NCBI GenBank assembly: GCA_027186245.1
Contig: CP114486.1
Span: 5,671,501 to 5,735,500, forward strand
Source: Coriaria nepalensis
Lineage: Eukaryota > Streptophyta > Magnoliopsida > Cucurbitales > Coriariaceae
Direction: 5' to 3'
Length of the DNA stretch: 64,000 nucleotides
Within the stretch, counting starts at the first letter, position 1, and every line of letters begins with the position of its first letter. Both the position numbers and the translations under genes were made by a program. Positions 11,501 through 23,319 of this stretch are shown one piece after another. The notes below the pieces were generated by a model, which saw only the letters and a list, made by a program, of their open reading frames with translations, was not told the origin of the DNA and did no database searches.

Positions 11501-12735
11501 CACAACAATTCAATCTAATCTTGTACCAAAAGTCTAATTTCCAAACTTTTGTTCTAAACCCGGTAAGACAAACTGACTCTTTAAATGCTCCAAATGCTCC
11601 CAAGCGCTAGAGCCTCAAATCCTTGATTTAAATTTTTACAGCGGCTCTCCATCTTATCATGGAATGTTCATCTTATCAGAAGTATCGGTAACTTAAAATA
11701 GACTCTAACCAGCTATTGTTCCATCATTTTCAGTCGGTTCACTATATTTCTGGTGGGCTAAGAGCAAACCCGAATTTGTATGAATCTGGGAAGGTGTGTC
11801 TAAGTCTTCTGAATACATGGACCGGAACGGGAAATGAAGTATGGAATCCTAAGAGCTCTACTATTCTTCAAGTCCTGCTCTCATTACAGGCCCTTGTGCT
11901 TAATGAGAAGCCGTATTTCAACGAGGCCGGATATGATAAGCAAGTAGGGAGAGAAGAGGGCGAGAAAAACTCGGTCAGCTACAATGAAAATGCTTTTCTT
12001 GTTACCTGCAAATCCATGCTTTACCTCCTCTCCAAGCCTCCTAAGGTATAGATAAGAAATTCCCAGAATTTTTTCATTTGCTCTACATCATTGAAGTATT
12101 ATGGGCTGATCATTATTAAGTAATATGAATATTACCTTCAATTTGACTTAGTGTGCATTTGGGTAAACTGGAATCTAGGTAAGATTTTGTGGGTCCTACT
12201 TAAGTGTATATCGGTCAGATTATGGTTGCTCAAACTGAATTTTAGTCTCAACCCGACATTTGAAACGACTAATGCACGATTTGCTTTCTGTTGAGAAATG
12301 GTAGTTTATGCCTCGTGAACGTTATTTAGCAAACACTTATCTAAACACACATCTGTTGGAATACAATTAGACTTTCATTAATTCCAAAACTCCAGTTTAG
12401 TTTTAGAATCCTTTAATTTTGCATAAGAAACTTTTTAGCGAAAGAAATTTTCAATTGTGATGACGGGTTCTTTCTTTCTGGTGCAGCATTTTGAGTTGTT
12501 TGTGGAGCAGCATTTCAGACATCGTTCGGAACCTATTATACAGGCATGTAGCGCATATATGAAAGGAACTGCAGTTGGGTGTGCTTGTTATCGATACGAA
12601 GATGAAACGGGTGAAAATGACTGTGAAACTTCAATGGGGTTCAAAATTATGCTCGGTAAGATTGTTCCTAAGCTCATTGAGGTCTTTACTATGAAAGAAA
12701 TAGACTGCACCAAATTTTCTGGACCAGAAAATTAA
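8563..12735 (+). CDS. PHO2: PHO2/UBC24 ubiquitin-conjugating E2 enzyme
   Basis: PHO2 is a large E2 that limits phosphate uptake and root-to-shoot transfer by driving degradation of PHT1 transporters and PHO1 at endomembranes. Exons: 8563-9897, 10027-10164, 10428-10914, 11040-11179, 11734-12045, 12487-12735; phases join exactly and give 886 residues, close to the roughly 900 usual for the family. I start at ATG 8563 (MDMLLSDSDWESFSE), which aligns with the family N-terminus; the frame is open a few codons further but without an ATG. The long N-terminal part holds repeated beta-rich GDxV/GRV modules (for example FLLGDIV and GDFVVSGSWLGRV). The UBC fold starts near residue 640 (CWLKKVHIEWNILEKNLPE) and the active-site Cys is residue 722 in ESGKVCLSLLNTWTG, followed by EVWNP. 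Regulation is by miR399 acting on the leader sites. Confidence 0.96.
10172..10193 (+). repeat. CT microsatellite at the start of PHO2 coding intron 2
   Basis: A CTCTCTCT run begins eight bases after the GTAAAA donor at 10165. It is intronic and probably variable in length. Confidence 0.75.
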
Positions 12736-15700
12736 TTCGAAATTTCCTTACTAATTTCATTTCTATTTACTACATTGTATATAATATATGGTGGTTGTAA
12801 ATGAGCGACTTCAAAACAAGGGTGTCTCTACTGTTTTATGATTGCTTTGTTTTGTTTTGTTTTGTTTTGATTTTCCCTACGCCATACGCGGAGGTATTCA
12901 AGCTAGTTGAATGGAATATAATCTCGACTCAACTCCTTATTAGTCTACCATCCAATGTTAGGCCACCGCGGGCGGATTCCGGAAGTAAAATGTCTATTTG
13001 AAGCTTGCTTTGTTGCTCCATAATGATCCGATGTTGGATGAGATGTTAGTCAAACAAATGTATTCAGAACGATAAAAGAAGAAAGGAAAAAGAAAGACGT
13101 TTAATGTTTTTTTTTTCTTTGAATTCTATAGTTAACGACTTACAAATTTTTCTTCCACGTTTAGAGGTAACAAGGGCGGATTAAATGAGCTTAAAATAAG
13201 AACTTGCTATTAGGATATCCAGAATATAATTTCTTTGGTAGGAGTGAACAACATTTCCGATTCCAACAGGAATACCGATATTGGATCCGGCACCCACTTT
13301 AAGCACATATAAGCTATTGATATTAGTCCCATTGCCGCTACGGGAACATGATCGGGACTACTTTTAAAACTAATCCAAGTCTAAATTAATATGTAAGAAG
13401 ATAAAGAAAAAAAAAACATATGAAACCTTTTTTTATTTTCTCTGGTCATTGAGTAATTGAGATATTATAACAGAGTATTAGCATTCTGTATTCAATTCAC
13501 GATTACTCGATGGCTTTCTTCAGATAATCATTCAATAATCGTGAATGAGGTGACATAATTTATAACAAGCTAGATATCAATGTAAATTTATGATAAATAA
13601 TCCTATTAACATAATTTAAAAGAAAATTCTTCTTAAAAATGGATAATTGAATAGATAGATAAATAATAAGGTGAAAGTTTGATTACATCAAAATCATTAA
13701 AATTCAATAAGATTACATCAAATTGGATCAACTTGATTGGAGGCTTGAGGGGTTCATGGCTGAATATTTTCTAGAATGTCCAAATCAGCGGATGGTGGTA
13801 TCAGATAGATTGAATCTTCATACACTTGCCTCCAATTCTAAGTCATGTAGTATTTATTTTGAATATCCTCTTTACGTTTTAGTTATTTCTTATGTACAGG
13901 GGGGAAGACAACAATTTATTCGATGACTTATACAACAATCGTAACCTAAATTCATTGCGATCTACATCGATAGAATTATATACAACTTCCAACAATTTAG
14001 TATACGCGACATTATATTCGATTGAAACCCCATTAGATCAATCCGTCCTATTTTGATGCCAATACCACAAATTTTCTTTCTTGTTTAGGTTCACATTCTC
14101 TTTCAGTTTAGGTTCACATTCTCTTTCAATTCACTATCAAAACATATCATTATGAATACTATTTTCATTTTTTCAGAAGAAAAAATATAAAGGAAATAAG
14201 TTTTCTTCATTAAAATGATTGAAATAAATGAATTAAATATTGATGCTCGATGGTTCCAAAGTTTTAGTAATGTTTGATTGCTTGATATCTTGCTAGTTCA
14301 AAAATTTCAATAATGTTCGATTGCTCAACACTCTTACAAACCTTAAGGCATCGGGTAATCAAGCAATCAAAACTTCTGTCATCATTGCTTGATTACTCAA
14401 TACTTTTACAAACCTCAAGGAATCGAGCAATACGATCCCATATTTCCAGATTTCTAAATATCATATTTCAAAGTTTGGGCAATGAAAATAGGATCCAAAA
14501 TATAATACAAACAAAATACAACTAATAAAAACCCTTTAAGTTGCATTTATCATTACCTATCAATCATTAAAATCAAAATCAAGTTTAAAGGCTTGATACT
14601 CACCCAAACAGTTTGTGAGCTCTCAAACTCTTGATTCTTGATTAAAAAACTTGCAAACGAAATGTAGAGGGAGGATGAAGATGACGATGAAGAAATATAG
14701 ATTATTATTTTTTTGATCCATTAATTGTGTATTTTTTTTTTATCCATAATAAAATTTAATCATTTTTATTTTTACCTAGCTCACCACTACCACCACTCCC
14801 AATTTTTTTTCTTTCTCAATTATATATATTTCCAAAATTTTGATATTTTAAAAAAACTTAAGATTGTTTTTTAGGAGTGGTGAGAGTGATGTTAGGTTGA
14901 GTAAGGTAGGTCCGACCCCACCGATTTGATCGACCCTCCCATTTGGGTCACGGACAAATTCCACAATATTGAGAGTTTCACGATGTTGGGTCCCATCCAA
15001 CTTACTTGGATTCGGTCGAAATTTGGGTCTCAACAAAATTTATTACCTAATTTTTACTATATATAGTAGAATCTCGATTAAATAATAAATTTTTTTGTCT
15101 CAACTTGTGAATAATGTGCTAAATTTTCTCAATAATTTAATATTTTGGTAAATTAATAGATTTTCTAGGTACAGATAATATTAATATTTAATGACTAAAA
15201 AAATGTGATGCCTAATTAATACTCTCTCTCGGATTTCAAACTTTAATTTCAAATTTCATTTATGAATAAAAACAAAAATCTATGGCCTAATTAATATACT
15301 TATATATTTATAGAAAATATTAATGCCTAATTAATTGTCTCTCTAAAAAAATGATTGAGTCAGATTGACCCGACTAGATATTATCCAAAATTTTCATCGA
15401 AAACGTCATCGCTCAATCTAACTGAAACCCGGCACATTCGGGTCAAGTCACAGCTCAACCCTAAGTGAATGTGGTGGTAGATTAGATGGTAAGTTGGGTA
15501 AAAATAAAAATGATTGAAAAAAATGTTGTTGCATAGGGTTACTTGTTGCCATATATACATAATTTGACCACAATCCATCGTTGCCGCCCGTGGCATCACA
15601 GGAGGCCCTCCTTCATCACCATGACCTAATCCATTTATTCCTATATCTATGTCAAATTCTTATGTTCCACAATCAAAATGGGGTCCCTTATCCTAAATCC

Positions 15701-16885
15701 CAGGAAAATCTCTCAAAGACAAAAGTGTTGGCTTTATTCATTCTTACGCAATAACATTATCGGCCTTGGTCTCTTTATTAGAATTTGAGATAAGAGTCCA
15801 GCTAAACCCTAATTCATTTTTTATTTATTTAGAGGGTCTTAACTATTTATAAATAAACTATAAGATTCTTCTTTTAAAAAAATAATTAAAATTTATTATT
15901 GATAAAAATATAAAAATTAATAGGTAAAAAATAAATAATTTTAAATTAGGGATCAATATTAGCTCAAAATTAAAAGTTTAAGATGATAAAATATAAATTT
16001 TCATAATATAAAGTAGTATTTAACTAATATATAATAATAATCAATCATTTAAAAAAAAAAAAGAATTGTCAATTAGTTGGGATTTAAATGAAAAAGATAT
16101 TGCTAGATGCCCACTTTAGGTTAAATCATCATTTTTATTAATAAAATAATAAAAAAATATATAGATAAAATAAATTTTATTATAATTATAAATATTAATA
16201 ATATTATATAAAAATATTAATAATATATATTATTTTCCAAGTGGCCATAAACAAGAAGTATTATAGTTTTCTACAAGATATGAGGGGAGTTAAATTAAGT
16301 GACAAGAAATAATATTAACAGAGTGAAAATAAATAAAAAATAAAAAATAAATCCAGGGGCTTATTTGTATACAGTTTCAAAGGTTTTGAAGTATGTTTTG
16401 AAAAAAATATTATAATTTAATATGTCATAATAAAATATTTTAATTTTTAATAATTATAAAAATATATTTAAAAGTTTAAAAATTATATTTTTAATTAATA
16501 TTTTTATTATTCTATCACTGTCTCTGTCGTAACTGTCCTATCTCCGGGGGGGGGGGGGAAAAAAAGACAAATCTGAAGTCTTGTAGTCCATCGACAGAGC
16601 TTTTCCTTTTCCGACAGTAGAGGAGGTGGTGGGGAAGCGACTACAGAAACAACAGTAACGTAATTTTTAAATTTTTATAATTATTTTTTATAATTATTAA
16701 AAATTTATAAAAAAATAAAAAATCCTTCGTAATTTAACATAATCGAAACAAGTTTATAAAAAAAATTATAATCCTCATTCGTTATTTAAAAATACAGTTT
16801 AAAATACGAAAATCATTTCAAAACATTAATTAACAAATAATAAAATATGAGAAAATAATTATTATAAGCTCCCTTCTCGAGAGCA
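12736..16885. other. AT-rich intergenic region after PHO2
   Basis: This stretch begins with the PHO2 3' UTR. It then holds AT-rich DNA with no conserved protein. A degenerate local duplication lies at about 14313-14440: two roughly 45-bp blocks containing CTTACAAACC and TTTACAAACC, in similar context. GC-richer patches (14900-15020 and 15360-15600) look like decayed transposon ends. A run of 13 G occurs at 16546-16558, about 330 bp upstream of the DUF2921 start. Confidence 0.5.
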
Positions 16886-17821
16886 ATGGAGTCCATTTCT
16901 TCTTCTTCTTCTTCTTCTTCTTCAGCGCCATTCCTCGACGACTCCATGGCTACGATCTTCTCCCTAATTCCTTCTAAGCTTCACTCTTTCTCACCTATTC
17001 GCATCGTCTTCTTTACGATTCTCATCCTCAACATTTGCTCCACCTCCTCTCTGATCCCAATCCCGAATCCCGAATCAGAAGCCTTATACGCGCAGCAGTG
17101 TGATCACATCGTCCCTAAATCGCCATTAGATTCCAATAGCTTCTCCTCGACCATTCCGACCACCGAGCTCGCGTTGAAGACCGGTTACTTCTCCGGCGGC
17201 GATCGGCTTCTCGGAACAACTTCACAATCCGGCTCAGTTTTCTCCAAATATATATCATTTCGCCCTTTCTATGTCCGTAAAACAGTTTCCGATGGTGTAA
17301 ATAAAGCCCAAGCTAGCTTGCATATCCGTGGCTCGACGATTTATTCTGTTTCGAGTAATTCCACGCACCGTCGATTGGGTTTAGTTCGATTCCGAGGACC
17401 AAAAATTCTTCCTCGGAAAGGCTCGAGTGGATTTTCTCTCACTGGATATTGGTCAGAATCGTCCGGAAAGCTATGTATGATTGGATCCGGTACTGGTTTG
17501 AAGAATTCCGGTATTTTTCACACTCTGAATGTTGTTCTTAAGCTTAATTATCCAAAAAATGCAAGTCTCTTGACTAGTTTGATTACTGGAACTTTGGAAA
17601 GTTTGGATGATGAGCATAGTTTGAATTATTTTCAACCTATTTCGATTTTAGGTTTATCTGAGAACACTAATTATGATTACCCATATTGGCTAATTGTGAT
17701 TCTCTTTAGGCTTGAGATCACCACAATATTAAGTTATGAAATATCATTCTACATGACCTTATCCAAGAGTCACCAAAAAGATAAGCCCTTGAGCATATGT
17801 TCGAATACATTTAGTCTGTAA
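16886..17821 (+). pseudogene. DUF2921-family N-terminal fragment, truncated and chimeric
   Basis: The frame encodes the N-terminal third of a DUF2921 membrane protein (At4g21700-like), a family of roughly 900-1000 residues with a lumenal N-terminal half and C-terminal membrane helices. Visible family marks are a Ser-rich start, a signal-like hydrophobic stretch (IRIVFFTILILNICS), YAQQCDHIVP, TGYFSGGDRLLG, and GFSLTGYWSESSGKLCMIGSG. Homology stops near residue 265 (about 17680, after SENTNYDY). The remaining 46 residues are unrelated and end at TGA-free DNA with a TAA/TAG-rich flank; the in-frame stop is at 17819-17821. The membrane domain is absent downstream. Best read as a truncated gene or gene fragment joined to repeat-like DNA; expression of a short secreted product cannot be excluded. 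Confidence 0.75.
16898..16924 (+). repeat. TTC/TCT trinucleotide repeat coding for poly-Ser
   Basis: About nine TCT/TTC units near the start of the DUF2921 fragment give the SSSSSSSSS tract. This is a simple-sequence tract prone to length change. Confidence 0.8.
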
Positions 17822-19160
17822 GGTGATAAGATGGAATCTATCGCCTCATTATTAAAGAAATAGTTTTATGAGTGATGTACCTTTATATACCATAAAATCC
17901 TTATACAAGGTAATATAGTATGAAAAAAGCTCCTATAAATCTATTATCCAAGCTATATAAAGACTCGCATGATTCATATGGCCAGTCTAATAATGTTTGA
18001 TAATTAAATCATACTCTATGATTGATTGAGACTATGATATAGATGAAATGATTAGTCTGATACAATAACTGCACAACAGATTTTTGTAAAGTTCCTAGAA
18101 CTTCTCATTACTCAGTCCATACACCATACTAGAGGCTAATTTGGGTCAAATGGTTTAAAATTAATTAATTAGAGAGAAGAGAGAGTGAATGAGATTCACA
18201 AAATTCTCTCTACATATTTCACCATCATTTCTTTTCCAAAGCTTCAAATCTCATATATTGAGAATCAAGCTAGAAACTTAATTGAGAATTCTTGTTCATG
18301 TGATTAATAATAGATATTGGGTAACAACTTGAATCCATACAAGACACGGACTATTTTTGTAGTGTGCAACAGTGGTTCATGGTGGTGAGCGCGGCAACGG
18401 ATGGTGCTGACCGATGGCGGCACGTGGCAACTCAAAGTGGTGGATCAGATCAAAGAGAAAAAATCTTCCTATTTTGAAGGAGTGGTTTGCTAGGTAAACA
18501 TCTTCTTACCATTTATCCTTTCATCATTCATTTTTTGGTTGGTTTCTTGATTAGAAAATGTAAAATAAGAATTCTAGATGAATTGATTTTCATATGCATA
18601 AACTCATATCTTGGTGGAGTTTGATTGGATCAAGAACTCTGAAGTTAAAATTTAAAATACTACTTCCGCTTTGAGTTTAAGGATATTTTAATTGGTCCCT
18701 ATACTTTTAAATAGTTCAATTTTATTCTTAAAGTTTTCAAAATATTTAATTTTCATCCTTATAGTCAAATTTGTAATGGTAAAGTTTAAAAATTACTTCT
18801 AAAGTTCTATAAATACTAAAATTAAAACATAACTTAATTTTAATATTAAATTAAATAAAAATAAATTATTTTATAAATTTAAGAAAATGATATGAGATAT
18901 TTTAATCCTAATATTAAACTTCTTAAAAATTTAGAAATGAAAATAAAGTCTCTTACAGCTTTAAGAAAACAATAATTTAAATTTTAAAAAAAATGATGGG
19001 ATATAGGGCAAGGCCCCGTGGCCTTTTTCTCGAAAAACTCAAACTAAAATTAAGTGTATCAGGGTTTGTTTGTTTGTTTTTTTTTTTTTTTGGTTATTTG
19101 TTGGGATAAGACTGACCCACGTGGGTTAGATGCAGTGGGTCAGTTAGAGGAATAATTTGC
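17681..19160. other. Repeat-like DNA after the DUF2921 break, up to the LOL2 promoter
   Basis: Family similarity of the DUF2921 frame ends at about 17680. The following 950 bp or so, up to about 18510, has the texture of a retroelement terminal region: non-coding, moderately AT-rich, with a GC-richer patch GTGGTGAGCGCGGCAACGG near 18383 and TTCCTATTTTGAAGGAGTGG near 18466. From 18670 to 18790 there is a phrase of the kind GGTCCCTATACTTTTAAATAG, common in plant MITEs and Mutator-like ends. I could not delimit termini or a target-site duplication. Confidence 0.4.
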
Positions 19161-19163
19161 ATT

Positions 19164-19213
19164 TGGGCCGAAGAGAACAGGTAACTAAACAATATGGGCC
19201 TTTTTTTTGGGCC
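19164..19213 (+). promoter_or_regulatory. Cluster of three TGGGCC (site II) promoter motifs upstream of LOL2
   Basis: TGGGCC occurs at 19164-19169, 19195-19200 and 19208-19213; the last is part of the palindrome GGGCCC. Site II elements bind TCP factors in promoters of housekeeping plant genes. They lie 130-180 bp upstream of the LOL2 start codon, the expected place for a core promoter. Confidence 0.6.
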
Positions 19214-19344
19214 CAACTCAAAGAACGGACACCAAACGGTGCATTAATGTAAATTTGGTTTTGACGCATCAGTATCAGTTTTATTCACATTGGCTCATAC
19301 CTCCTTACTGTATAGCTACTAGTTCGCAGGCTCGGGGAGAAAGG

Positions 19345-20617
19345 ATGAAAGACGAGGAATTGAAGAAAGAAGATGTAAAAAATGTAAAAGAGGAAGAAGA
19401 AGCAGATGATGGGCCTCCACCTGGATGGAAAACTATCCCTCCGCCAGACCAAATGCCACCGCCGCATCCGCCTCCGTCATCTTCCGGTAACTGCCTCCGA
19501 TCCCCCACTTATCTTTTTTTTTTTTTTCTTATCTTATAATTGACCTTACTTTGATTAATTTAAAACAGAAATGGGTCAAATGGTTTGTGGTTCTTGCCGC
19601 CATTTGCTCAAGTATCCAAAAGGTAACAGGAATGTTCAATGCTCATCCTGCTCCACAGTCAACTTTGTGTTAGAAGGTTCCCCTTTCCTTCCTCTTCTTC
19701 TTCTTCTTCTTCAATTTTACAGCAAAAGATTTTTATCTACTGTTTATAATCGTGAAAGTAACGGTAAATTTCCGGATTCCAGATTTCATTAGCTACCTTA
19801 ATACGTAGGATGAAATTATGAAGAGCTGCAAAAACAACTCCATACTAACTGCATTTAAATGCATTTGAATTCAGAAACTCACATACCTTACCATAAAACC
19901 CGTAATCTCCGTATATAGGAACATAGAAAAAGGCGATGAGTAGAAGGCAAAACAGACTAAAAGTTGGACTAAGATTCAAACCGAAATGATAGTAATGAGT
20001 AATGCTGTCTTATCTGCAAACTATTTCTTAAGCTTTCTAATATTGGAATGGAAAAGCATTTGAATTTTGAATTTCTGATTTTTTTCATTTTCAGCTCATG
20101 AGATCGGACAAGTTAAATGCGGCGCTTGTAGTGTATTGCTGATGTATCCTTATGGAGCATCCTCAATTAAATGTTCATCGTGTCGTTTCATCACAGAAAT
20201 TGGGGTATGTGGAGCCTTTTTTCCACTTGTAATGAAATATTTGAATAGGAAAATTATAGCTACCGTGTTTTATGGAAAAATTTATGGATAGTTCTGAAAA
20301 TTTTCAATTCTGCTAGAAAAATGACCAGTGAGTTAAAAAGCAAAAACCTTTTACTTATCATGCTTGTCATTTCACTAACCAAAGTGAAGATTTTGTTGTC
20401 TCAAGATTACAAAGTATAAATCATAGGAAACATTGATAACTATAGATTTTTTACATGCCATAACTTAAGATTAACAGTCTTTTGTAAGGATGATTGTGAA
20501 GATCATTATCTCGGGGCTGATTTGTAACTTTATTTTATCGTGTAGGTGAGTAACAGACGCCCCCCTTTGTCTGTACAACTTGGGCAACCGTCCCCTCTTC
20601 TCAAGACCAGTCGGTAG
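19345..20617 (+). CDS. LOL2: LSD1-type zinc-finger protein, LOL2-like
   Basis: LOL proteins are plant zf-LSD1 regulators linked to cell death and defence signalling. Exons: 19345-19486, 19569-19676, 20095-20204, 20546-20617; phases agree and give 143 residues. The start at ATG 19345 (MKDEELKKED) fits the acidic N-terminus; an upstream in-frame ATG at 19207 would add an unlikely tail overlapping promoter motifs. Order of domains: acidic segment, PPPGW motif and proline-rich linker, first zf-LSD1 (MVCGSCRHLLKYPKG..CSSC), second zf-LSD1 (VKCGACSVLLMYPYG..CSSC), short tail with RRPP. All CxxC pairs are intact. LOL2 (At4g21610) has the same two-finger layout and PPPGW element; LOL1 and LSD1 have three fingers. 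Confidence 0.88.
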
Positions 20618-21157
20618 AAACATTTGAATATTTAATTAATGGTAGGTCGGTATTCATATGCAGAATTGTGTATATTAAGTTTCATTAGATCTCTTTAAGT
20701 CTTGAAAAGACAGGATTGCTTTTGGTTTAAAAATCTCCTTGTGATGTACTTTGCCCATAGAGAAGGGTTTTAAGGATAAACAGCCATTGTTACAGATCTT
20801 GAAGATGAATATAAAGCAATTCGATATGGTCATCTAGCTTTCTTTTTAAAACAGTCTTCACAATTAGACTAGGTATACCCGAAAAAGGTGAAATGATATG
20901 AACATGTTGTTATGCATGTCAAAGGATAAAATGTTCGATATTCTTAAATCACCTGTTGGAGCAGGGAAATAACAGTAGGGTATACATCAATTTCAGCTAG
21001 GTATACTCTGAAACGGTGAAATGTGAAGATTAAAACAGATAATAATAAAAATGCAATGCATAGGGTTGTCTTGACTCGTTAACCATTTTGTCAAGTAATC
21101 AAGATGTAGGATATGTTGAAAAAAGAATAAGAGTTCAAGTCGGACTTATCTTCTTCA
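20618..21157. other. Convergent 3' flanks of LOL2 and ASY4
   Basis: The 540 bp between two stop codons of converging genes should hold both 3' UTRs. No conserved frame or RNA gene is visible. A short imperfect repeat around TAGGTATAC occurs near 20871 and 20998. Confidence 0.6.
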
Positions 21158-23087
21158 TCAATCATCTGGTGGGCAGTCTTCATCAGAGACAGGTTCAAGA
21201 AATGACCCTAGAGATTTTCTCAAAATGCTGAAGGTCTTATCATCCTGTGATTCACAACAGAGTGTAAGTTATGCAACTGACCAAACAGTTTGTAGAAGAG
21301 AGAAGCAGCTTGATATGGTGCTTATACCTGCTTCTTCTTTTTCATGGATTCCTCTAATTGAGCAATTTTCCCTTTGCAAGTTTTCTCATGTTCAGTAATC
21401 ATACTCTTTTCTCGCATCCCTGAGATAAATGCAAGAAGATGATATAAATCTACGAAGGTTTGTTGTTTAACAGTAGCCTTATGAAGATTGAAGACCATGA
21501 GGCTTACTTAGTTGTTCGTATTTTGTGAGTAGCCTTCCCTTATCTTCCTCAAATTTGGAAAACACATCTGGAAACACAGCGTGATCGATTCAGCCGAATA
21601 AAACCAACCAAAATGTACTGCAAGTGAAATTTGCCTTATAAACAGTAAAGAACAATAGGAGAACATTGTCAAAAGATCTGTCAGGTCAGGTCAGTTTCCC
21701 TTAAGAGTTGATTGAAATAATTTCCTTTTTTTTTGGTCAAACAGCACAATTGAATGTTATTGTGGCATTTACCTTGTAAAGCCTGGAGATGAGCAGCTTT
21801 CTCTTTGCAGAAGTTTTCATAAAGTGCTTGGAATTTAGCAGTCTCATTCTTCAAACAGTTTTCACACTGTAAAAGGCAATTCAAAAGTTATTTCGGTGGT
21901 GATACTTGACATATGATGAAGCTAATAAATGCGATTTTCGCCACACACCTCTTTTGAGCTTTTGAAGAGTGATTTAGCAAAACTGTGTCTGCAAATGGAA
22001 AACAGGGATCACTCGAAATGATCAATACTTTACCAAAAACTAAAGAAGCAAGAAATTGATCTTAAAGGCGCCCGCCCTAGGGCTTATCTCCTTCTAACGA
22101 CCTTTCCTTCTCGCACTTGGACTTCAGCTCATCCATCATAGATCTAATCTCCGAGGCCACACTGTCAAGAATCATAGAATAACGGGATTAGCACATAAGG
22201 ACAATACTTGTGATTGTGGGGGAGACAAAGAGACAACGAGGAAAAAACAAGTAGCATGAGAAAATCAACAAATGTAGCAAGTGAATTTGATCAATATCAG
22301 ATTAGACTATAGAGAACTACAAATTTGGGATCATGGACTAGCATAACCATGACAGAACAAGATGAACTAGCAGATTAGCAATATACCAGGAATGATCAAT
22401 AGTTATTAAGAAGAATGATTCCGATCTAGACACTAACTTTCCAAATTAGGTATGCTCTTAATTACTTAAACTGAGACCAGAAGGCTTAATATGCACAATT
22501 GATTATATCTTAATATAATTAAGATTAACTCATTGATAATATTATAGGAAGCAGACGTCATAAAGAAAATCGCCGAGTATCAACGAGGTGAAATCAAATC
22601 TATCTGGTTGATAAGATCGATATACAACAAAAAAAACAGCTCCAGACGAACATTAAAGATGAAAAATGAGCACACAAATAAATAAATAAGCTGCGGCTAG
22701 TTGGAGATAAATTTCGAACAGAATCAAGTTGAAATAACTCCGAATATGATCAAATCTACACGGATTTACCTTGATATAGTATCTTCGTTCTTCTTCTTGC
22801 CATCCTTATGAGCTTTCTCCCTGATCTGATTCAGAGCCGATATGATCCCTTTAATATCACTGCAATTCCCCCAGATTTCACTCTCAAACTTCACAAAAAG
22901 GCAATGAAATTACACAAAATAAAGAAACTAGAAAAGGAAAACCGAAAATAAATCAGAACTTGGAGAGATCGAGATCAAGGCCGAGATCGCTCTCAGCTCG
23001 CTTCCTCTTTTCCGTGCTGGTAAGCTCCGGCTCAGAGACTCGTTTCCTCGTGCTTTCTTTGGCGCTGAACATTGCAGTTTTCTTCAT
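21158..23087 (-). CDS. ASY4: ASY4-type meiotic chromosome axis coiled-coil protein
   Basis: ASY4 is a small coiled-coil component of the meiotic chromosome axis that works with ASY1 and ASY3 in synapsis and crossover formation. Exons on the minus strand, in order: 23087-22960, 22859-22770, 22161-22102, 21988-21949, 21866-21773, 21567-21508, 21419-21328, 21244-21158. All phases close and give 216 residues, near the Arabidopsis length of about 212. The protein has a basic N-terminus (RKRVSEPELTSTEKRKRAES), a middle with heptad-like charged helices (KFQALYENFCKEKAAHLQAL, KFEEDKGRLLTKYEQL) and an acidic tail (SDEDCPPDD). The start at 23087 is preferred to an in-frame ATG at 23147; an ATG at 23072 is also possible. 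The exon 3 donor (GTCGTT) is weak. Identity rests on the coiled-coil pattern and the PHO2 neighbourhood (At2g33770 and At2g33793). Confidence 0.72.
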
Positions 23088-23282
23088 TTCTGTAATTCTC
23101 AATTCCGATTTGAGAACCGAAGTCCAGAATTCGAAGATTGTCTGCAACTCTTCGATTGAAACTGAGCCTTTCTGGAAATATTTTATCAGATGCTCGGAAT
23201 GAGAGAATCGGATGCTTATCGAGAGCGCTCAATTCAAATAGCTGGTTAGCTTGCAAATTCAAATTTCGCGGATTTAGTTTGA

Positions 23283-23318
23283 TGGGCCGTTATCTGATTG
23301 GGCCGTTCTGTTTGGGCT
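23283..23318 (-). promoter_or_regulatory. TGGGCC/TGGGCT motifs upstream of ASY4
   Basis: TGGGCC at 23283-23288 and 23299-23304 and TGGGCT at 23313-23318 lie about 200 bp upstream of the ASY4 start codon. These site II type elements suggest a TATA-less core promoter; orientation relative to ASY4 is inverted, which such motifs tolerate. Confidence 0.45.
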
Positions 23319-23319
23319 G

